From Halioglobus sp. (lineage in GTDB: Bacteria > Pseudomonadota > Gammaproteobacteria > Pseudomonadales > Halieaceae), in assembly GCA_029246385.1 (NCBI GenBank), contig JAQWNG010000026.1:1-64000 (forward strand): a stretch of DNA of 64,000 nt, read 5' to 3'. The position numbers and the translations under genes were made by a program. The notes beneath the pieces are model-generated. The model was not told the DNA's origin and searched no databases. It saw only the letters and a program-made list of their open reading frames with translations. This document shows, piece after piece, positions 19,601-28,641 of this stretch; position 1 is the stretch's first letter; each line of letters starts with the position of its first letter.

Positions 19601-19777
19601 TTCTTCTGGTGCAGCCCCAAGGTAAGGCGTAAGAATTTGCACAGCATCAACTTCTAGAGTGGGAAATTCTTCCTGATGAATCTGTGGTAACGCTAACAGA
19701 CCGCCCACAACTAAAATAATCATCAGCAGATTCGCCGCAACCGCGTTATGGACAAACCAGGGGATGATTTTATGCAT
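16625..19777 (-). CDS. RND efflux pump inner-membrane subunit
   Basis: A 1050-residue RND transporter of the HAE1/AcrB-like type with two large periplasmic loops and twelve membrane segments. N-terminal FVHNAVAANLLMIILVVGG, the central LVDDAIVVGERIYAL and the C-terminal RFRPIILTSITTFVGLIPM are family landmarks. It uses proton motive force to export drugs or lipophilic compounds with the adaptor encoded 12 bases upstream and an outer-membrane channel that is not in this window. The divergent N-terminus resembles the subgroup related to acriflavin-resistance proteins rather than AcrB itself. Confidence 0.92.
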   Translation of the reverse strand: MHKIIPWFVHNAVAANLLMIILVVGGLLALPQIHQEEFPTLEVDAVQILTPYLGAAPEEVESAVCVRIEEAIKGSEGIDKITSKASEGLCSVTVELVAGIDKTKIANDIKNKVDAIDAFPAEAEQPITSEVSILATVFEIVVSGPADERTLKLIGQKMRDDIAALSGVSQVALQFSRPYEISVEVSEQTLRRHGLTLAAIGAAIESSSIDIPGGSIKTDGGEVLLRTKGQVYLGEEFEDIVVLSRTDGTLVTLGEIATVVDGFEESDLQARFDGSPAVSLKVSRVGEEDIIDIADRVKAYLKQARKTVPEGIAITIWQDESQDLVDRLDALSRNARSGLLLVLLVLTLFLRLRLALWVAAGVPIALLGTIAIFPAIGLSISTVSVMGFILVLGILVDDAIVVGERIYALEQSGTPRLEAATNGTLDISLPVIFGVLTTMATFIPILNIPGPIGGFYKPLAYTVIAALAFSVIESQLILPSHLAHRAKEKGAGSNRVMNRWLALQERISDSLQIIATRYYQPAVNLALRWRYLTIASGIVMLALTLSLFISERMQFQFFPAVEGTHLYATLVMPEGTPIESTALAARHIEAAGERLRKELDRDLDKGEASSISHVITSIGSLIPKGSIGGAGLAASNLAEIGIELNLPGNYSGVSTSTYANRWRELTGSIPDAVELGFTSESFGFGKAISIELYGKDFDQLRDAAAQLRLALQTYNGVMDVSDSFRGGKQEVQLTLLPAARHLGLTLSDLGTQVRQAFYGYEAQRIQRGKDDVRVMVRYPQSERRALGNLESMRIRTAAGVEVPFNSVAKTTLGKGYTTIHRVGGQRVVTVTADVDRTMTTPEAVISSVQNDVLPDILSRYSGVTYGLAGEAEERLASMDALLSSALLALLVIYALLAIPLQSYLQPLIIMSVIPFGAVGAIIGHYFLGMDLVFFSLLGIVALAGVVVNSSLVLVHHINKQRQSESELLEVVSRAGSVRFRPIILTSITTFVGLIPMMTDKTISTLLFKPMAVSLGFGILFCTVITLFLVPCLLLVLEDFLGCIKRMRNTD

Positions 19778-19789
19778 GCAAGGGTCTAC

Positions 19790-20932
19790 CTATTGAATAA
19801 CCGGTTTGACTAGCATCCCGTCGACCGCTGCTTGCATTGCTGAAATGCTGACTAACTCACCGCCCTCCAGTCCATCGCTGATCAGAATATCATCATGTTC
19901 CTGACGGACTAAGCTGACTTGTCTAAAGTGTATCCGATCGTCGGAACCGACGACTAATACCTGATTGTTGTCGCGCATGGCAGAGCGGGGAAGTCGTATC
20001 ACCTGATCCACTTGGCGTCCGCGAATTTCAGCCTGCACAAAAAGACCTACAGGTAGAAGAGGGCTGGCGCCGTCATCGTCCAGCTGCAAGCGGACTACAC
20101 CGTAGACCATGCGGGAGCTTTCATCGAACTCGGCCTCCAGCCTTACCAGATGGCCTTCCCACAGTGTGCGAGTGTCGCCAAAATCTGCAATCAGAGTAAC
20201 AGGCGGGCGCTGTTTTGGCGCTATTATGCCGCGGGTGGATACCGGTAACCCCAGAAAACCCAGTTGGTCGACTGATATGGGTAGGCGCACCTCCACATAG
20301 TCCGTTCCATAGATCGTTCCAATGCTTTCTCCACGAGTGATAAATTGCCCGACATTGACGCGTTCGCTGCGCACCAGTCCATCAAAAGGCGCACGAAGTT
20401 TGGTGCGCGAAAGATCACGATCTGCTTGTTCCAAGCTCGCTCGGGCTTCGATCAGCAAGGCCTCGTCTACCTGTTGCGCGCGCCGCGCGTCATCCAATTG
20501 CTGCTGACTAGCCAGTTGACGTTTGTGCAGGCTTAGGACCCGTTTAAATTCATTCTTTGATAGCTCGTGTTCGGCTTCAGATCGCATTACTGCGGCTTTA
20601 CTGCGCTGTAATAGCGTCAGATAGTCTGCTTCATCAATACGAACTAGGACTTCATCCTTTTCGAAGGCGCCACCGTTCACCATCGCCGCTGACATATAGG
20701 TAACACGGCCGGTCACCTCGGGAATTAGTTCGCTTTGGTTGCGAGGTTGAACGGTACCCTGCGAGTTAATAATCAGATACTCCTTGGCTGGCTGAACGCG
20801 TACGACGCGTATCGAAGGAATGAGCTGTTTGTAAGGCTGTGCAGTGACCTCTTGCTTATTTACGCTGATCAGTAGTGCGATAGAAAAGCCTCCCATTAGC
20901 ACCAGAATGGTGAAGAGGCTCTTTTTATTCAT
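19790..20932 (-). CDS. RND efflux periplasmic adaptor (membrane fusion protein)
   Basis: A 380-residue HlyD/AcrA-type adaptor. An N-terminal membrane anchor (LFTILVLMGGFSIALLI) is followed by the biotinyl/lipoyl-like half PEVTGRVTYMSA, a coiled-coil hairpin (about residues 100-170), the second lipoyl half TKLRAPFDGLVRSERVN and beta-barrel domains. It bridges the RND pump to an outer-membrane channel. It is the first gene of a two-gene operon with the pump and has AGGAC upstream of the ATG. Confidence 0.92.
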   Translation of the reverse strand: MNKKSLFTILVLMGGFSIALLISVNKQEVTAQPYKQLIPSIRVVRVQPAKEYLIINSQGTVQPRNQSELIPEVTGRVTYMSAAMVNGGAFEKDEVLVRIDEADYLTLLQRSKAAVMRSEAEHELSKNEFKRVLSLHKRQLASQQQLDDARRAQQVDEALLIEARASLEQADRDLSRTKLRAPFDGLVRSERVNVGQFITRGESIGTIYGTDYVEVRLPISVDQLGFLGLPVSTRGIIAPKQRPPVTLIADFGDTRTLWEGHLVRLEAEFDESSRMVYGVVRLQLDDDGASPLLPVGLFVQAEIRGRQVDQVIRLPRSAMRDNNQVLVVGSDDRIHFRQVSLVRQEHDDILISDGLEGGELVSISAMQAAVDGMLVKPVIQ

Positions 20933-20996
20933 AACAAGTCCTTGGCGTATTTTAGTATATGTCTTTTCGGTGTTGCGTCCGAGACATCGGCAGTGA

Positions 20997-21557
20997 TTAC
21001 TTGGTCATGGTGTTGCGCATTAATTGGATGGTCGACGCCATTTCTGCTTCACTCAATGCCTGTCGCGAAAAATACTTCACGATGCCTTTTTCATCCAGAA
21101 TAATCAGGCCGGTACCCGCATCACCTAAGTTCCAGTCGGTGACGCCGATTCCGTCCTCATCTACTATCATACTGGCTTCGGGAAGCATGCGTTTATTCTT
21201 TTCCAGTTCAGACATCACCATTCCTGTCGTGCCCCACATGGCTGCATCCAGGTTCAGGATGGTCGTGACACTAATGGTTCCGGGTTCAAAGCTGGTCTGA
21301 AGCAGATCAGTGAAGGGCTTGAATGTATCTTTATTTTTCAGATTAGCGCCAAAATACTGTATCACATGTACTTTGCCTAGGTCAGCGCCCTCTGAAGTCC
21401 ATGGAATAAAGCTGAACTCATCATCAGTCAGAGTCAGTTCCCCGCGCTCGCTAATGGCTAATACTGGCAACGGAGCATCAACCGTTGGGGCGTCGGCTAG
21501 TGCGTTAGCACAAAACAATATTGCTGCAAAGCTGGATATTAATCGCGGAAATGCCAT
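20997..21557 (-). CDS. YtfJ-like periplasmic thioredoxin-fold protein
   Basis: A 186-residue protein with a signal peptide (FPRLISSFAAILFCANALA) and a YtfJ-like body: GKVHVIQYFGA, MVMSELEKNKRMLPEASMIVDEDG and a C-terminal LIILDEKGIVKYF. It has the thioredoxin fold of the family but no CxxC pair that I can see, so a classical disulfide exchange role is unlikely. I chose the ATG at 21557 because AGGAG precedes it and the signal peptide begins there; the longer frame to 21659 adds an unrelated lead. Function of the family is unknown. Confidence 0.8.
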   Translation of the reverse strand: MAFPRLISSFAAILFCANALADAPTVDAPLPVLAISERGELTLTDDEFSFIPWTSEGADLGKVHVIQYFGANLKNKDTFKPFTDLLQTSFEPGTISVTTILNLDAAMWGTTGMVMSELEKNKRMLPEASMIVDEDGIGVTDWNLGDAGTGLIILDEKGIVKYFSRQALSEAEMASTIQLMRNTMTK

Positions 21558-21609
21558 CGTTATTCTCCTATTTATGTTAAAGAGGGCTCTATGTAATAGA
21601 CAGTCAAGT

Positions 21610-23730
21610 CTACACTCGAGAACTTCGTTTTGGCCGGCGCGGGACACGCACCACACCATTGTGTTGCGTAGCGAAAGGTTTGCCTCCCGGGCTTACAACA
21701 GCGTGATGTTTGGCGGGTTGGCGAGAAGGAACTAGCTGGTGTTTACCATTACCAATTAGGTCGGCTCTGCCCATCTTTTTAAGCGCCTGGCGCAATGTTG
21801 GCCAGTTATCCGGATCGTGGTAACGCAAAAATGCCTTGTGCAGCCGGCGCTGGGCCTGTCCTTTGACGGTGGGCATGCTATCGCTGTGATGTGTAACGCG
21901 CTTTAGCGGATTTTTGCCGCTATGGTACATGGCTGTTGCGGTCGCCATTGGTGAGGGGTAGAAGGTTTGCACCTGGTCTGCTCGATACTTGTTATCCTTG
22001 AGCCATAATGCGAGATTCATCATGTCTCTGTCTGAAGTGCCAGGGTGGGCTGCAATAAAGTAGGGTATCAGATACTGCTTCTTCCCTGCAGCAGTGGAGT
22101 ATTTTTCGAACATCGCTTTAAATTTTTCATAAGAGCCAATACCCGGCTTCATCATTTTTGACAGCGGAGCACCCTCGGTGTGTTCGGGCGCAATTTTGAG
22201 ATAACCGCCGACGTGGTGAGTGACCAATTCTTTAACATACTCTGGGTTTTGCACCGCGAGATCATAGCGTAACCCGGAGGCAATCAGGACTTTCTTGACT
22301 CCTTTGACGCCGCGGGCGCGCCGATACAGTTTTACTAGTGGCATTTGGTCCGTGTTTAGATTTTTACAGATGCCGGGGAATACGCAGCTCAGCTTGCGGC
22401 ATTTTGATTCCACTTCTTTACTGTTACACGCCAGTCTCCACATGTTTGCGGTGGGTCCACCTAGATCAGAAATGACTCCTGTGAAAGCCGGAGAGGTGTC
22501 GCGGATCTGTTCGATCTCACGAACAATAGAGTCTTCAGATCGATTCTGGATGATACGACCCTCATGCTCGGTAATAGAGCAGAATGTGCAGCCTCCAAAG
22601 CAGCCGCGCATAATATTGACAGAGTGTCGGATCATCTCATAGGCGACGATACGAGCATTTCCATAGACGCTGTGGGGAACGCGCGTGTAGGGCAATTCGA
22701 ATACTTGATCTAACTCATCCGTTTCCAGCGGAATGGGTGGCACATTAAGCCACAGTTCGCGGTCGCCATGAGATTGTACCAACGGCCTAGCGTTGTGCGG
22801 ATTGGTTTCCTTATGCAGCACTCTAGATGCATGGGCATACAAGGCCGGGTCATTCCTAACTTGTTCGAATGAAGGAATGCGGATGACGGCATTTGTTTCA
22901 TGGTCTTTGATGTTACCCATAAATCTCACCGGTTCCACCACCTCGTTAGCGTCTACCTGTGTAGCACAGCTAGCAGTAGCGGTATCCACATAGGGATCTA
23001 TGGGCTTGGAGACTGGGCCGACAACATCAATGCTAGTCGAGTTGATAACCTGCCAACCATCTGGAACGCGCTTGCGCACAAAGGCCGTGCCGCGTAAATC
23101 TCGAATCTTGTGGATGGCTTCGCCCGCCGCAAGCCGGTGCGCAAGATCAACGATTGCACGTTCCGCATTACCATAAAGTAGCAGATCAGCGCCGCTGTCT
23201 AGCAGGACAGAGCGGCGTATTTTATCGCTCCAATAATCGTAGTGAGCAATGCGGCGCAAACTCGCTTCAATGCTGCCAATCACCAGCGGCACATGCCGAT
23301 AGGCTTGACGCAGACGTTGACTGTAAACGATGACTGCACGGTCAGGGCGCTTGTCACCGGTATTGCCTGGCGTATAGGCATCGTCGTTGCGCCGTTTCTT
23401 GTCCGCCGTATAGCGGTTGATCATGGAGTCCATATTGCCTGCGGCTACGCCGAAGAACAGGTTGGGCTCTCCAAGTGCCTGAAAGTCTGTAGTAGTCGTC
23501 CAATCGGGTTGTGCAATGATGCCCACGCGAAACCCTTGGGCCTCCAGTAACCGTCCGACAACAGCCATACCAAAACTAGGGTGATCGACGTACGCGTCAC
23601 CGGTAACAATGATAATGTCACAGCTGTCCCAGCCGAGCGCATCCATCTCTGCGCGGGACATAGGCAGCTCAGGCGCGGGACCGAGGCATTCAGCCCAAAA
23701 TTTACGATGAGAAAATAGAGGTGTTGCCAT
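21610..23730 (-). CDS. YgiQ family radical SAM protein
   Basis: A 706-residue member of the YgiQ/UPF0313 family. An N-terminal B12-binding-like domain is followed by a radical SAM core whose cluster-binding cysteines are Cys377, Cys381 and Cys384 in [23 protein letters not shown] and [15 protein letters not shown] are conserved later blocks. The basic C-terminal tail ([10 protein letters not shown]) is typical. The chemical reaction is unknown for the family. It lies 52 bases upstream of the YtfJ-like gene on the same strand. Confidence 0.92.
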   Translation of the reverse strand: MATPLFSHRKFWAECLGPAPELPMSRAEMDALGWDSCDIIIVTGDAYVDHPSFGMAVVGRLLEAQGFRVGIIAQPDWTTTTDFQALGEPNLFFGVAAGNMDSMINRYTADKKRRNDDAYTPGNTGDKRPDRAVIVYSQRLRQAYRHVPLVIGSIEASLRRIAHYDYWSDKIRRSVLLDSGADLLLYGNAERAIVDLAHRLAAGEAIHKIRDLRGTAFVRKRVPDGWQVINSTSIDVVGPVSKPIDPYVDTATASCATQVDANEVVEPVRFMGNIKDHETNAVIRIPSFEQVRNDPALYAHASRVLHKETNPHNARPLVQSHGDRELWLNVPPIPLETDELDQVFELPYTRVPHSVYGNARIVAYEMIRHSVNIMRGCFGGCTFCSITEHEGRIIQNRSEDSIVREIEQIRDTSPAFTGVISDLGGPTANMWRLACNSKEVESKCRKLSCVFPGICKNLNTDQMPLVKLYRRARGVKGVKKVLIASGLRYDLAVQNPEYVKELVTHHVGGYLKIAPEHTEGAPLSKMMKPGIGSYEKFKAMFEKYSTAAGKKQYLIPYFIAAHPGTSDRDMMNLALWLKDNKYRADQVQTFYPSPMATATAMYHSGKNPLKRVTHHSDSMPTVKGQAQRRLHKAFLRYHDPDNWPTLRQALKKMGRADLIGNGKHQLVPSRQPAKHHAVVSPGGKPFATQHNGVVRVPRRPKRSSRV

Positions 23731-23964
23731 TCGCGTCGGGTCTCATTCAGTGCGCGCGCATTATAGCACTTTGGCGAACCCGTTTCACGGTCTTGGCGTT
23801 ATCGTCATAATTAATAAAAAGCGGATCAAAATCATTCGGTTAAATAAGCACTGGGTCTGTTTTCGTCTGCGTAACACTGCTCTGTTTAGTGAGTGCGGCG
23901 TATGCGGCCAGCGCGCCTGCGTGATATTGCCATGTGCAGGCAAGTTGGAAGGGTAGTGACAACT
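23731..23964. other. Intergenic, nothing recognised
   Basis: Between the ygiQ-type start and the TonB receptor terminator I see no gene or RNA. Short open frames here have no family resemblance. Confidence 0.5.
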
Positions 23965-23993
23965 AAAAAAAAGGCAGTCCTTGCGAAGCTGCC
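23965..23993 (-). terminator. Rho-independent terminator of the TonB receptor gene
   Basis: On the minus strand GGCAG (23993-23989) pairs with CTGCC (23977-23973) around an 11-base loop and is followed by eight T. It lies about 50 bases after the receptor stop codon. Confidence 0.88.
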
Positions 23994-24044
23994 TATATCT
24001 TGAATTAAGTGCGCCCTAGAGTGGATGCGCTGCTAGTTCGGTGC

Positions 24045-26429
24045 TTAGAAGTCCCAGCGCACTGAAGCGCCCCACGTTGCGGGCTCTTTATAATAGGCGA
24101 TAAACCGGCCTGTCTGCACCGGTGCGTCGGCAATGGTTGAGGTCGATTCCGAATCGAACACATTACGGCCCCACACGGTCAGGGTTGTTTGATAATTTTC
24201 AAACACTATTCCAGCACGGAGGTTTACCACTTCATAAGAACCATCCAGCTTTTCCGGGTCATTATTTACATCCGTCATACGCTCATCAGTCCAGATATAT
24301 TCGCCGTAGGCGAAGCCCTCTAGGTTATCTGATAAACGAAACCGTTGGTTGGCCGTGAGAGCCACAACGTTTTCTGGGTTGCCAGACACCGCACCACCGC
24401 TGATATCGCAGACACCCGAACCAGGTGCGCTTTCATTGGGGGGTACCGGAACTCCGGCCGCGTTTCTAGGGCCAACCTGCCAAGGTGTGCCCGTCCAGCA
24501 GGCGCCGTTGGGAAAGTCCGCATACTCCGCATGATTGTATGCGTACGCGAGGGTGAGAGTGGTGTTGTCTGCCGGTAGCCACAGTACATCGACTTCTCCG
24601 CCGTAGGTTTCAGCCGTGCCGGCGTTATCTAAGACAAAACCAGCTCCCTGAAACGAAATAGTTTGCAGGTCTTCAGTGTCTGTTTTGTGCAGAGCAACAT
24701 TAACACGCAGACCTTGATCTGGAAATTCAGTTTTGAGGCCCAGTTCGTATGATTCCGCAGTTTCGGGGTCAAACACGGTGTCAGCTGTTAGTGGTATACG
24801 GTCAGTGTTGATGCCACCTGACTTGTAACCTGTGCCGTAGGATGCGTAAAACATCGTGACATCGTTCATGAACCAGCTAATTTTACCGGTCCAAGTGACC
24901 TTATCTTCATCAAAATTCTCATCTACATCCGGCCTTGGAGAGAGTTCAGTGAGTCCAGCGAAACCCGGTGGAGTCGGAAGGGTCCCAGTAAACAGTTCGG
25001 TCATTTCTTTCTTTTCCTTGGTCCAGCGCAAGCCCGCGGTCAAGACCAGCTGATCCGTAATGTTGTAGTCCGCTTGACCAAACACTGCATAGCTAGTGTG
25101 CTTCTGGTCGGCATTGTTGCGGGAGTAGCTACCCGGGGGTAAAAATGACTGAGGTATCGCTGGAACAGGGGCAAGTGGCGCAATAAAAAAGCCGCCAAGA
25201 ACATACGAGTCCTCTCCAAGGATGGTGTTGGCCTCTGACTTGAGGGTCTGGTTCCAATAATATAATCCACCGACGTAGTTCAACTTATCGTCGAATGCGT
25301 CGCCGCTGATCTGAAACTCCTGTGAGTACTGCTCCTGTTTGAGGTCGTTAGTTCTGATTAGTGCATCGACATCGTAAAAATCAACATCTCCTTTGTCGTA
25401 GGCGTCGTGCTTGCGGTATCCGGAGATGCTTGTTAATAAAAAGTTTTCTGTTTGCCAATCTGCCTGCAGCGATATGCCCTCATCAGTATTTTGCGACTCA
25501 GGTTTAAAGCTCGCGCTGACTTTGTAATCATAAAAATCGTTACCGCTTAGTACAGTTCCGCCAAGATTATCACGGACTACCGTGTCACTGCCTATGATCG
25601 CATTGGGCGGCGCTGGATTTTGAGTCTCAAAATTGGTCTCCCAGTTGCCGACGGCACAACATGCCTCGTCAACTTCTGAGTGGTCGGCGATAAAGCGGAA
25701 CGTGAGGTCGTCGTTGGGCGTATAAAGCGCCTGAAAACGCAGTCCCCAGCGATCTCTGTCATTCAGTGAATCATTTTCCTGAATTTCTTGCCCGATTAAG
25801 TCGACGTAGCCATCTCGATCCATATTGAATCCAGTAACACGAACCGCTAGCACATCATCAATTAGCGTAAATGATTTGGCGCCGCTAATATCGAGCAAAT
25901 CATAATTGCCGGCACCTGCATTAATAAACCCTGAGCCTTCGAAGTCGGGCGCCACCGTCTCTAGCAAGACTGCACCAGCGGGAGTATTTCGACCGAACAG
26001 TGTGCCCTGAGGTCCGCGCAATACTTCGACCGAAGCGATATCTATCATATTATTGATCATTGAACCTTGCCGTGCTCTATAGATACCGTCTACGTAAAGT
26101 CCTACGGAGGATTCCAAGCCAAAGTTCTGGGTGCTAGTGAAAATTCCCCGGATGCCGAATGACGTATTGGATGAACTCTGAGACTGAGTAACCCTCAAGC
26201 TGGGTGCAATTGATGCCAGCTCGAACATGTCTCGAACACCCGCTTCTCGCAACTGCTCTCCAGTAAAAGCGGAGACTGCAACGGGGACATCCTGAAGGTT
26301 TTGTGAGCGCTTCTGTGCGGTCACTACCACCTCTTCTAACATTCCGTCAGCGAGTGTCATGGGTGAAAAAAGGGCGCATAGCGCCACAACAATACCGAGT
26401 TTTGACATGCTTTTAAGAAAATATATCAT
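24045..26429 (-). CDS. TonB-dependent outer-membrane receptor
   Basis: About 794 residues. After a signal peptide (LGIVVALCALFSPMTLA) comes LEEVVVTAQKRSQNLQDVPV, the TonB box region typical of Fe/glycan/lipid receptors of the CirA/FecA-like class, then the plug domain and a 22-strand barrel ending in WGASVRWDF with terminal Phe. It would bring a large or scarce substrate across the outer membrane with TonB-ExbBD energy. The substrate is unknown, and no siderophore genes are adjacent. I chose the ATG at 26429, preceded by AGGAC, over an upstream frame start at 26480. Confidence 0.92.
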   Translation of the reverse strand: MIYFLKSMSKLGIVVALCALFSPMTLADGMLEEVVVTAQKRSQNLQDVPVAVSAFTGEQLREAGVRDMFELASIAPSLRVTQSQSSSNTSFGIRGIFTSTQNFGLESSVGLYVDGIYRARQGSMINNMIDIASVEVLRGPQGTLFGRNTPAGAVLLETVAPDFEGSGFINAGAGNYDLLDISGAKSFTLIDDVLAVRVTGFNMDRDGYVDLIGQEIQENDSLNDRDRWGLRFQALYTPNDDLTFRFIADHSEVDEACCAVGNWETNFETQNPAPPNAIIGSDTVVRDNLGGTVLSGNDFYDYKVSASFKPESQNTDEGISLQADWQTENFLLTSISGYRKHDAYDKGDVDFYDVDALIRTNDLKQEQYSQEFQISGDAFDDKLNYVGGLYYWNQTLKSEANTILGEDSYVLGGFFIAPLAPVPAIPQSFLPPGSYSRNNADQKHTSYAVFGQADYNITDQLVLTAGLRWTKEKKEMTELFTGTLPTPPGFAGLTELSPRPDVDENFDEDKVTWTGKISWFMNDVTMFYASYGTGYKSGGINTDRIPLTADTVFDPETAESYELGLKTEFPDQGLRVNVALHKTDTEDLQTISFQGAGFVLDNAGTAETYGGEVDVLWLPADNTTLTLAYAYNHAEYADFPNGACWTGTPWQVGPRNAAGVPVPPNESAPGSGVCDISGGAVSGNPENVVALTANQRFRLSDNLEGFAYGEYIWTDERMTDVNNDPEKLDGSYEVVNLRAGIVFENYQTTLTVWGRNVFDSESTSTIADAPVQTGRFIAYYKEPATWGASVRWDF

Positions 26430-26458
26430 TATTGACGTCCTAATATTTTTATTAACTA

Positions 26459-26478
26459 GATAGCTAGCACGAGCTATC
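26459..26478. promoter_or_regulatory. Inverted repeat upstream of the TonB receptor
   Basis: GATAGCT (26459-26465) and AGCTATC (26472-26478) form a perfect 7-bp dyad with a 6-base spacer, 30 bases before the receptor start codon. It could be an operator or a leader hairpin. It does not match a Fur box that I can recognise. Confidence 0.35.
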
Positions 26479-26586
26479 ACCCCTCACCTACGCACAGCAT
26501 ATTCGACTTGCAGGGAATTGTCACAATATTAATGGTCATTTTATACCTGATATTACCGCCAATGCCGCAAAAAGGCATGAGAGCCT

Positions 26587-27441
26587 CTACGTTGACTCCT
26601 GATCCCACTCGGGCAGAAAGGTACCGCAGGCGCGGCAGTAATGAGCTTCTGGATCCTGTTCGACGACGGCGCAATTGCTGCAGTTGCGAGCCTGTCGTGC
26701 CTGCTTCTCGCTTTCAGCTCGCTGGCTTACCGTTAATTCGGCGGTGATGATGCCGGTAGGTACTGCGATTACGGCGTAACCGATGAGCATGCCGACAGCA
26801 GAAATTGCCCGTCCGATAGCGGAGTGCGGCACGACATCACCGTAGCCGACCGTGGTAATGGTAACGATGGCCCAGTAAATACTCACGGGAATGTTATCGA
26901 AGCCGTTCTGTCCGCCTTCCGCAACGTACACTAAGCAGCCAAAAATGGTGGTGATCATCATCATGAGCGCAAAAAAGACAAAGACTTTACGTGCGGAGCG
27001 CCGCAGGGCAGCCGCCAAAAAATTGGCTTCTTGCAACAAGGCTAGTAGCCGGAGTACGCGAAAAATTCGCAGAATACGTAATATACGAATAATAAGCAGC
27101 GGCGCCGCCTGCGGCACCAGTAATGATAGAAAAGTCGGCAGCAGGGACATCAAGTCAACGACGCCGTAAATACTAAAGATGTAACCTTTGCGGTTTGGCG
27201 TGCACCAGATTCTGATCAGATATTCCACCGTGAACAGCAGCGTGAACATCCACTCCAACTTTAAGTACAACAGTGCATGCTTCGCGCTGGGGGTTCCCAC
27301 TGATTCGAGCATGATGACCGCAACACTGGCGATGATGACGATGATAAGGGCAATATCAAACCATTTTCCGGCCGGAGATTCTGTCCCGAAAATAACGTCA
27401 AAGAATCGTTTCTGAAGTGCCGATTGCTCTCGCTGTGACAT
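26587..27441 (-). CDS. Voltage-gated-type potassium channel with C-terminal zinc ribbon
   Basis: A 284-residue six-helix ion channel. Arg residues at every third position in IRILRILRIFRVLRL (about 118-132) mark an S4 voltage sensor, and TVGYGD (197-202) is the K+ selectivity filter. After S6 the soluble tail ends with CSNC (254-257) and CRAC (269-272), a four-Cys zinc ribbon. The ribbon is unusual for short bacterial Kv channels and may gate or anchor the channel. I start at the ATG at 27441; the frame opens with GTG at 27483, which is less likely. It lies upstream of the TonB receptor with 157 bases between. Confidence 0.9.
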   Translation of the reverse strand: MSQREQSALQKRFFDVIFGTESPAGKWFDIALIIVIIASVAVIMLESVGTPSAKHALLYLKLEWMFTLLFTVEYLIRIWCTPNRKGYIFSIYGVVDLMSLLPTFLSLLVPQAAPLLIIRILRILRIFRVLRLLALLQEANFLAAALRRSARKVFVFFALMMMITTIFGCLVYVAEGGQNGFDNIPVSIYWAIVTITTVGYGDVVPHSAIGRAISAVGMLIGYAVIAVPTGIITAELTVSQRAESEKQARQARNCSNCAVVEQDPEAHYCRACGTFLPEWDQEST

Positions 27442-27658
27442 ATAACATCGCTTGTCGCGGTTTGGCCTGATTGCCCTATACACACTATATTAAACGCTAA
27501 GGTCTTTGTACAACAGGCTAGACTCGGCGTCCGCGGTGCCGATTAAAATGTCAGCGTCCCTGCGAATGCTATGCAGTGAATGATGAAACTCGGTGTTGTT
27601 TTGCTGCAATATTTGTTGTTCTGACACGATGGACTATGTTCTCAGTATAAGATCGAGA

Positions 27659-28333
27659 TTAACGCTGTGACGTTGTGGCTAGGCTATCCTTCATCGCTCG
27701 CAGCGCGTGGGCGCGAATTGATAGTTTGTTTTCGGCATATTGCCCCTGAGGTAAGTTGGCCAGTTTCTGAGCGACCTCCATCGCGCGCGAGTCCAGTAAT
27801 TCTGGCGCAACAGTTTCGTCGATAAATCCGGCGTCTACTGCCTGTTCTGGGTTGTATACTTCGGACTGCAATGCGACTCGAGTCATGTGCTGCGGCGATA
27901 TCCGGTCTGCACTCAGGGCCAATAGAAGCGGGGGCAGCGCCATGCCAATAGCCGTCTCAGGGAGACTTATCTTAAATTTCCCCTGGCTACCTATGCGGGT
28001 ATCACAAGCCATAATGATAAAGGCGCCCATGGCTATGCCGTGTCCAGTGCAGGCGGCCACCAACGGTAGTGGGAAGCTGTATAAGCGCAGTAGAAGTTCA
28101 AACCCGCGATTAACCATGTTGGAGCCGAGTTCGGCACTCTTTTTAAACTCTTCCAAATCAAAACCACCCGAAAATATACCCTCCCGACCTCGTAAAATAA
28201 TGGCGCCGACTTGCTCCGTTTCGGCGCGATCCAAACCGCTATTAATGTCATCGAGAAAACGAGGCCCCACAGCGTTTACCTTGCCATCATCAAATGAAAG
28301 GATGGCGATATTGTCGATCACTCTATATTCCAC
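27659..28333 (-). CDS. Enoyl-CoA hydratase/isomerase family protein
   Basis: A 224-residue crotonase-fold protein, slightly shorter than typical enoyl-CoA hydratases. The oxyanion-hole regions are visible as GREGIFSGGFDLEEF and CTGHGIAMGAFIIMACD, followed by LPETAIGMALPP. The usual catalytic Glu pair is only partly preserved, so hydratase versus isomerase or another CoA-ester reaction cannot be decided. The start is a GTG at 28333 with AAGGAA upstream. It is divergent from the M28 peptidase across 308 bases. Confidence 0.85.
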   Translation of the reverse strand: MEYRVIDNIAILSFDDGKVNAVGPRFLDDINSGLDRAETEQVGAIILRGREGIFSGGFDLEEFKKSAELGSNMVNRGFELLLRLYSFPLPLVAACTGHGIAMGAFIIMACDTRIGSQGKFKISLPETAIGMALPPLLLALSADRISPQHMTRVALQSEVYNPEQAVDAGFIDETVAPELLDSRAMEVAQKLANLPQGQYAENKLSIRAHALRAMKDSLATTSQR

Positions 28334-28641
28334 TGGCTTTCCTTAGTACGTTGTTCAAAATGCGTTCTGCATACTGTCACTATTGGTTTGGTGGGGCAAG
28401 TGGGTGTGCTAGTGTATGGCTCTTTTGGCAGCAATGAGGGTTTTGAGCAACCTTTCATGGGTGAGAAAATATCGGGCCGGCTGTCACCCTCTATGCAATC
28501 CAGGCTGAGCTTGAGGGTGGACTGGCATTGGAGCAGCGGTGAGTGAGCAAACTTGCGCTTAGTTTTTTTTGGCGGGGTTATGCGCAGCACTTAGCCCTGC
28601 GACATCTGTGCTTGGGTGCCATACTCGTGTGAGGTGAGTTA
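28334..28641. other. Divergent intergenic region
   Basis: This 308-base stretch lies between the enoyl-CoA hydratase-like gene (minus) and the M28 peptidase (plus). I see no conserved gene. It must hold both promoters, but I find no pair of -35/-10 boxes good enough to place. Confidence 0.4.

Noticed and set aside
27852-28346. A 164-codon plus-strand frame opposite the enoyl-CoA hydratase-like gene
   Set aside because: It is the shadow of the crotonase frame, with no motif and no ribosome binding site.
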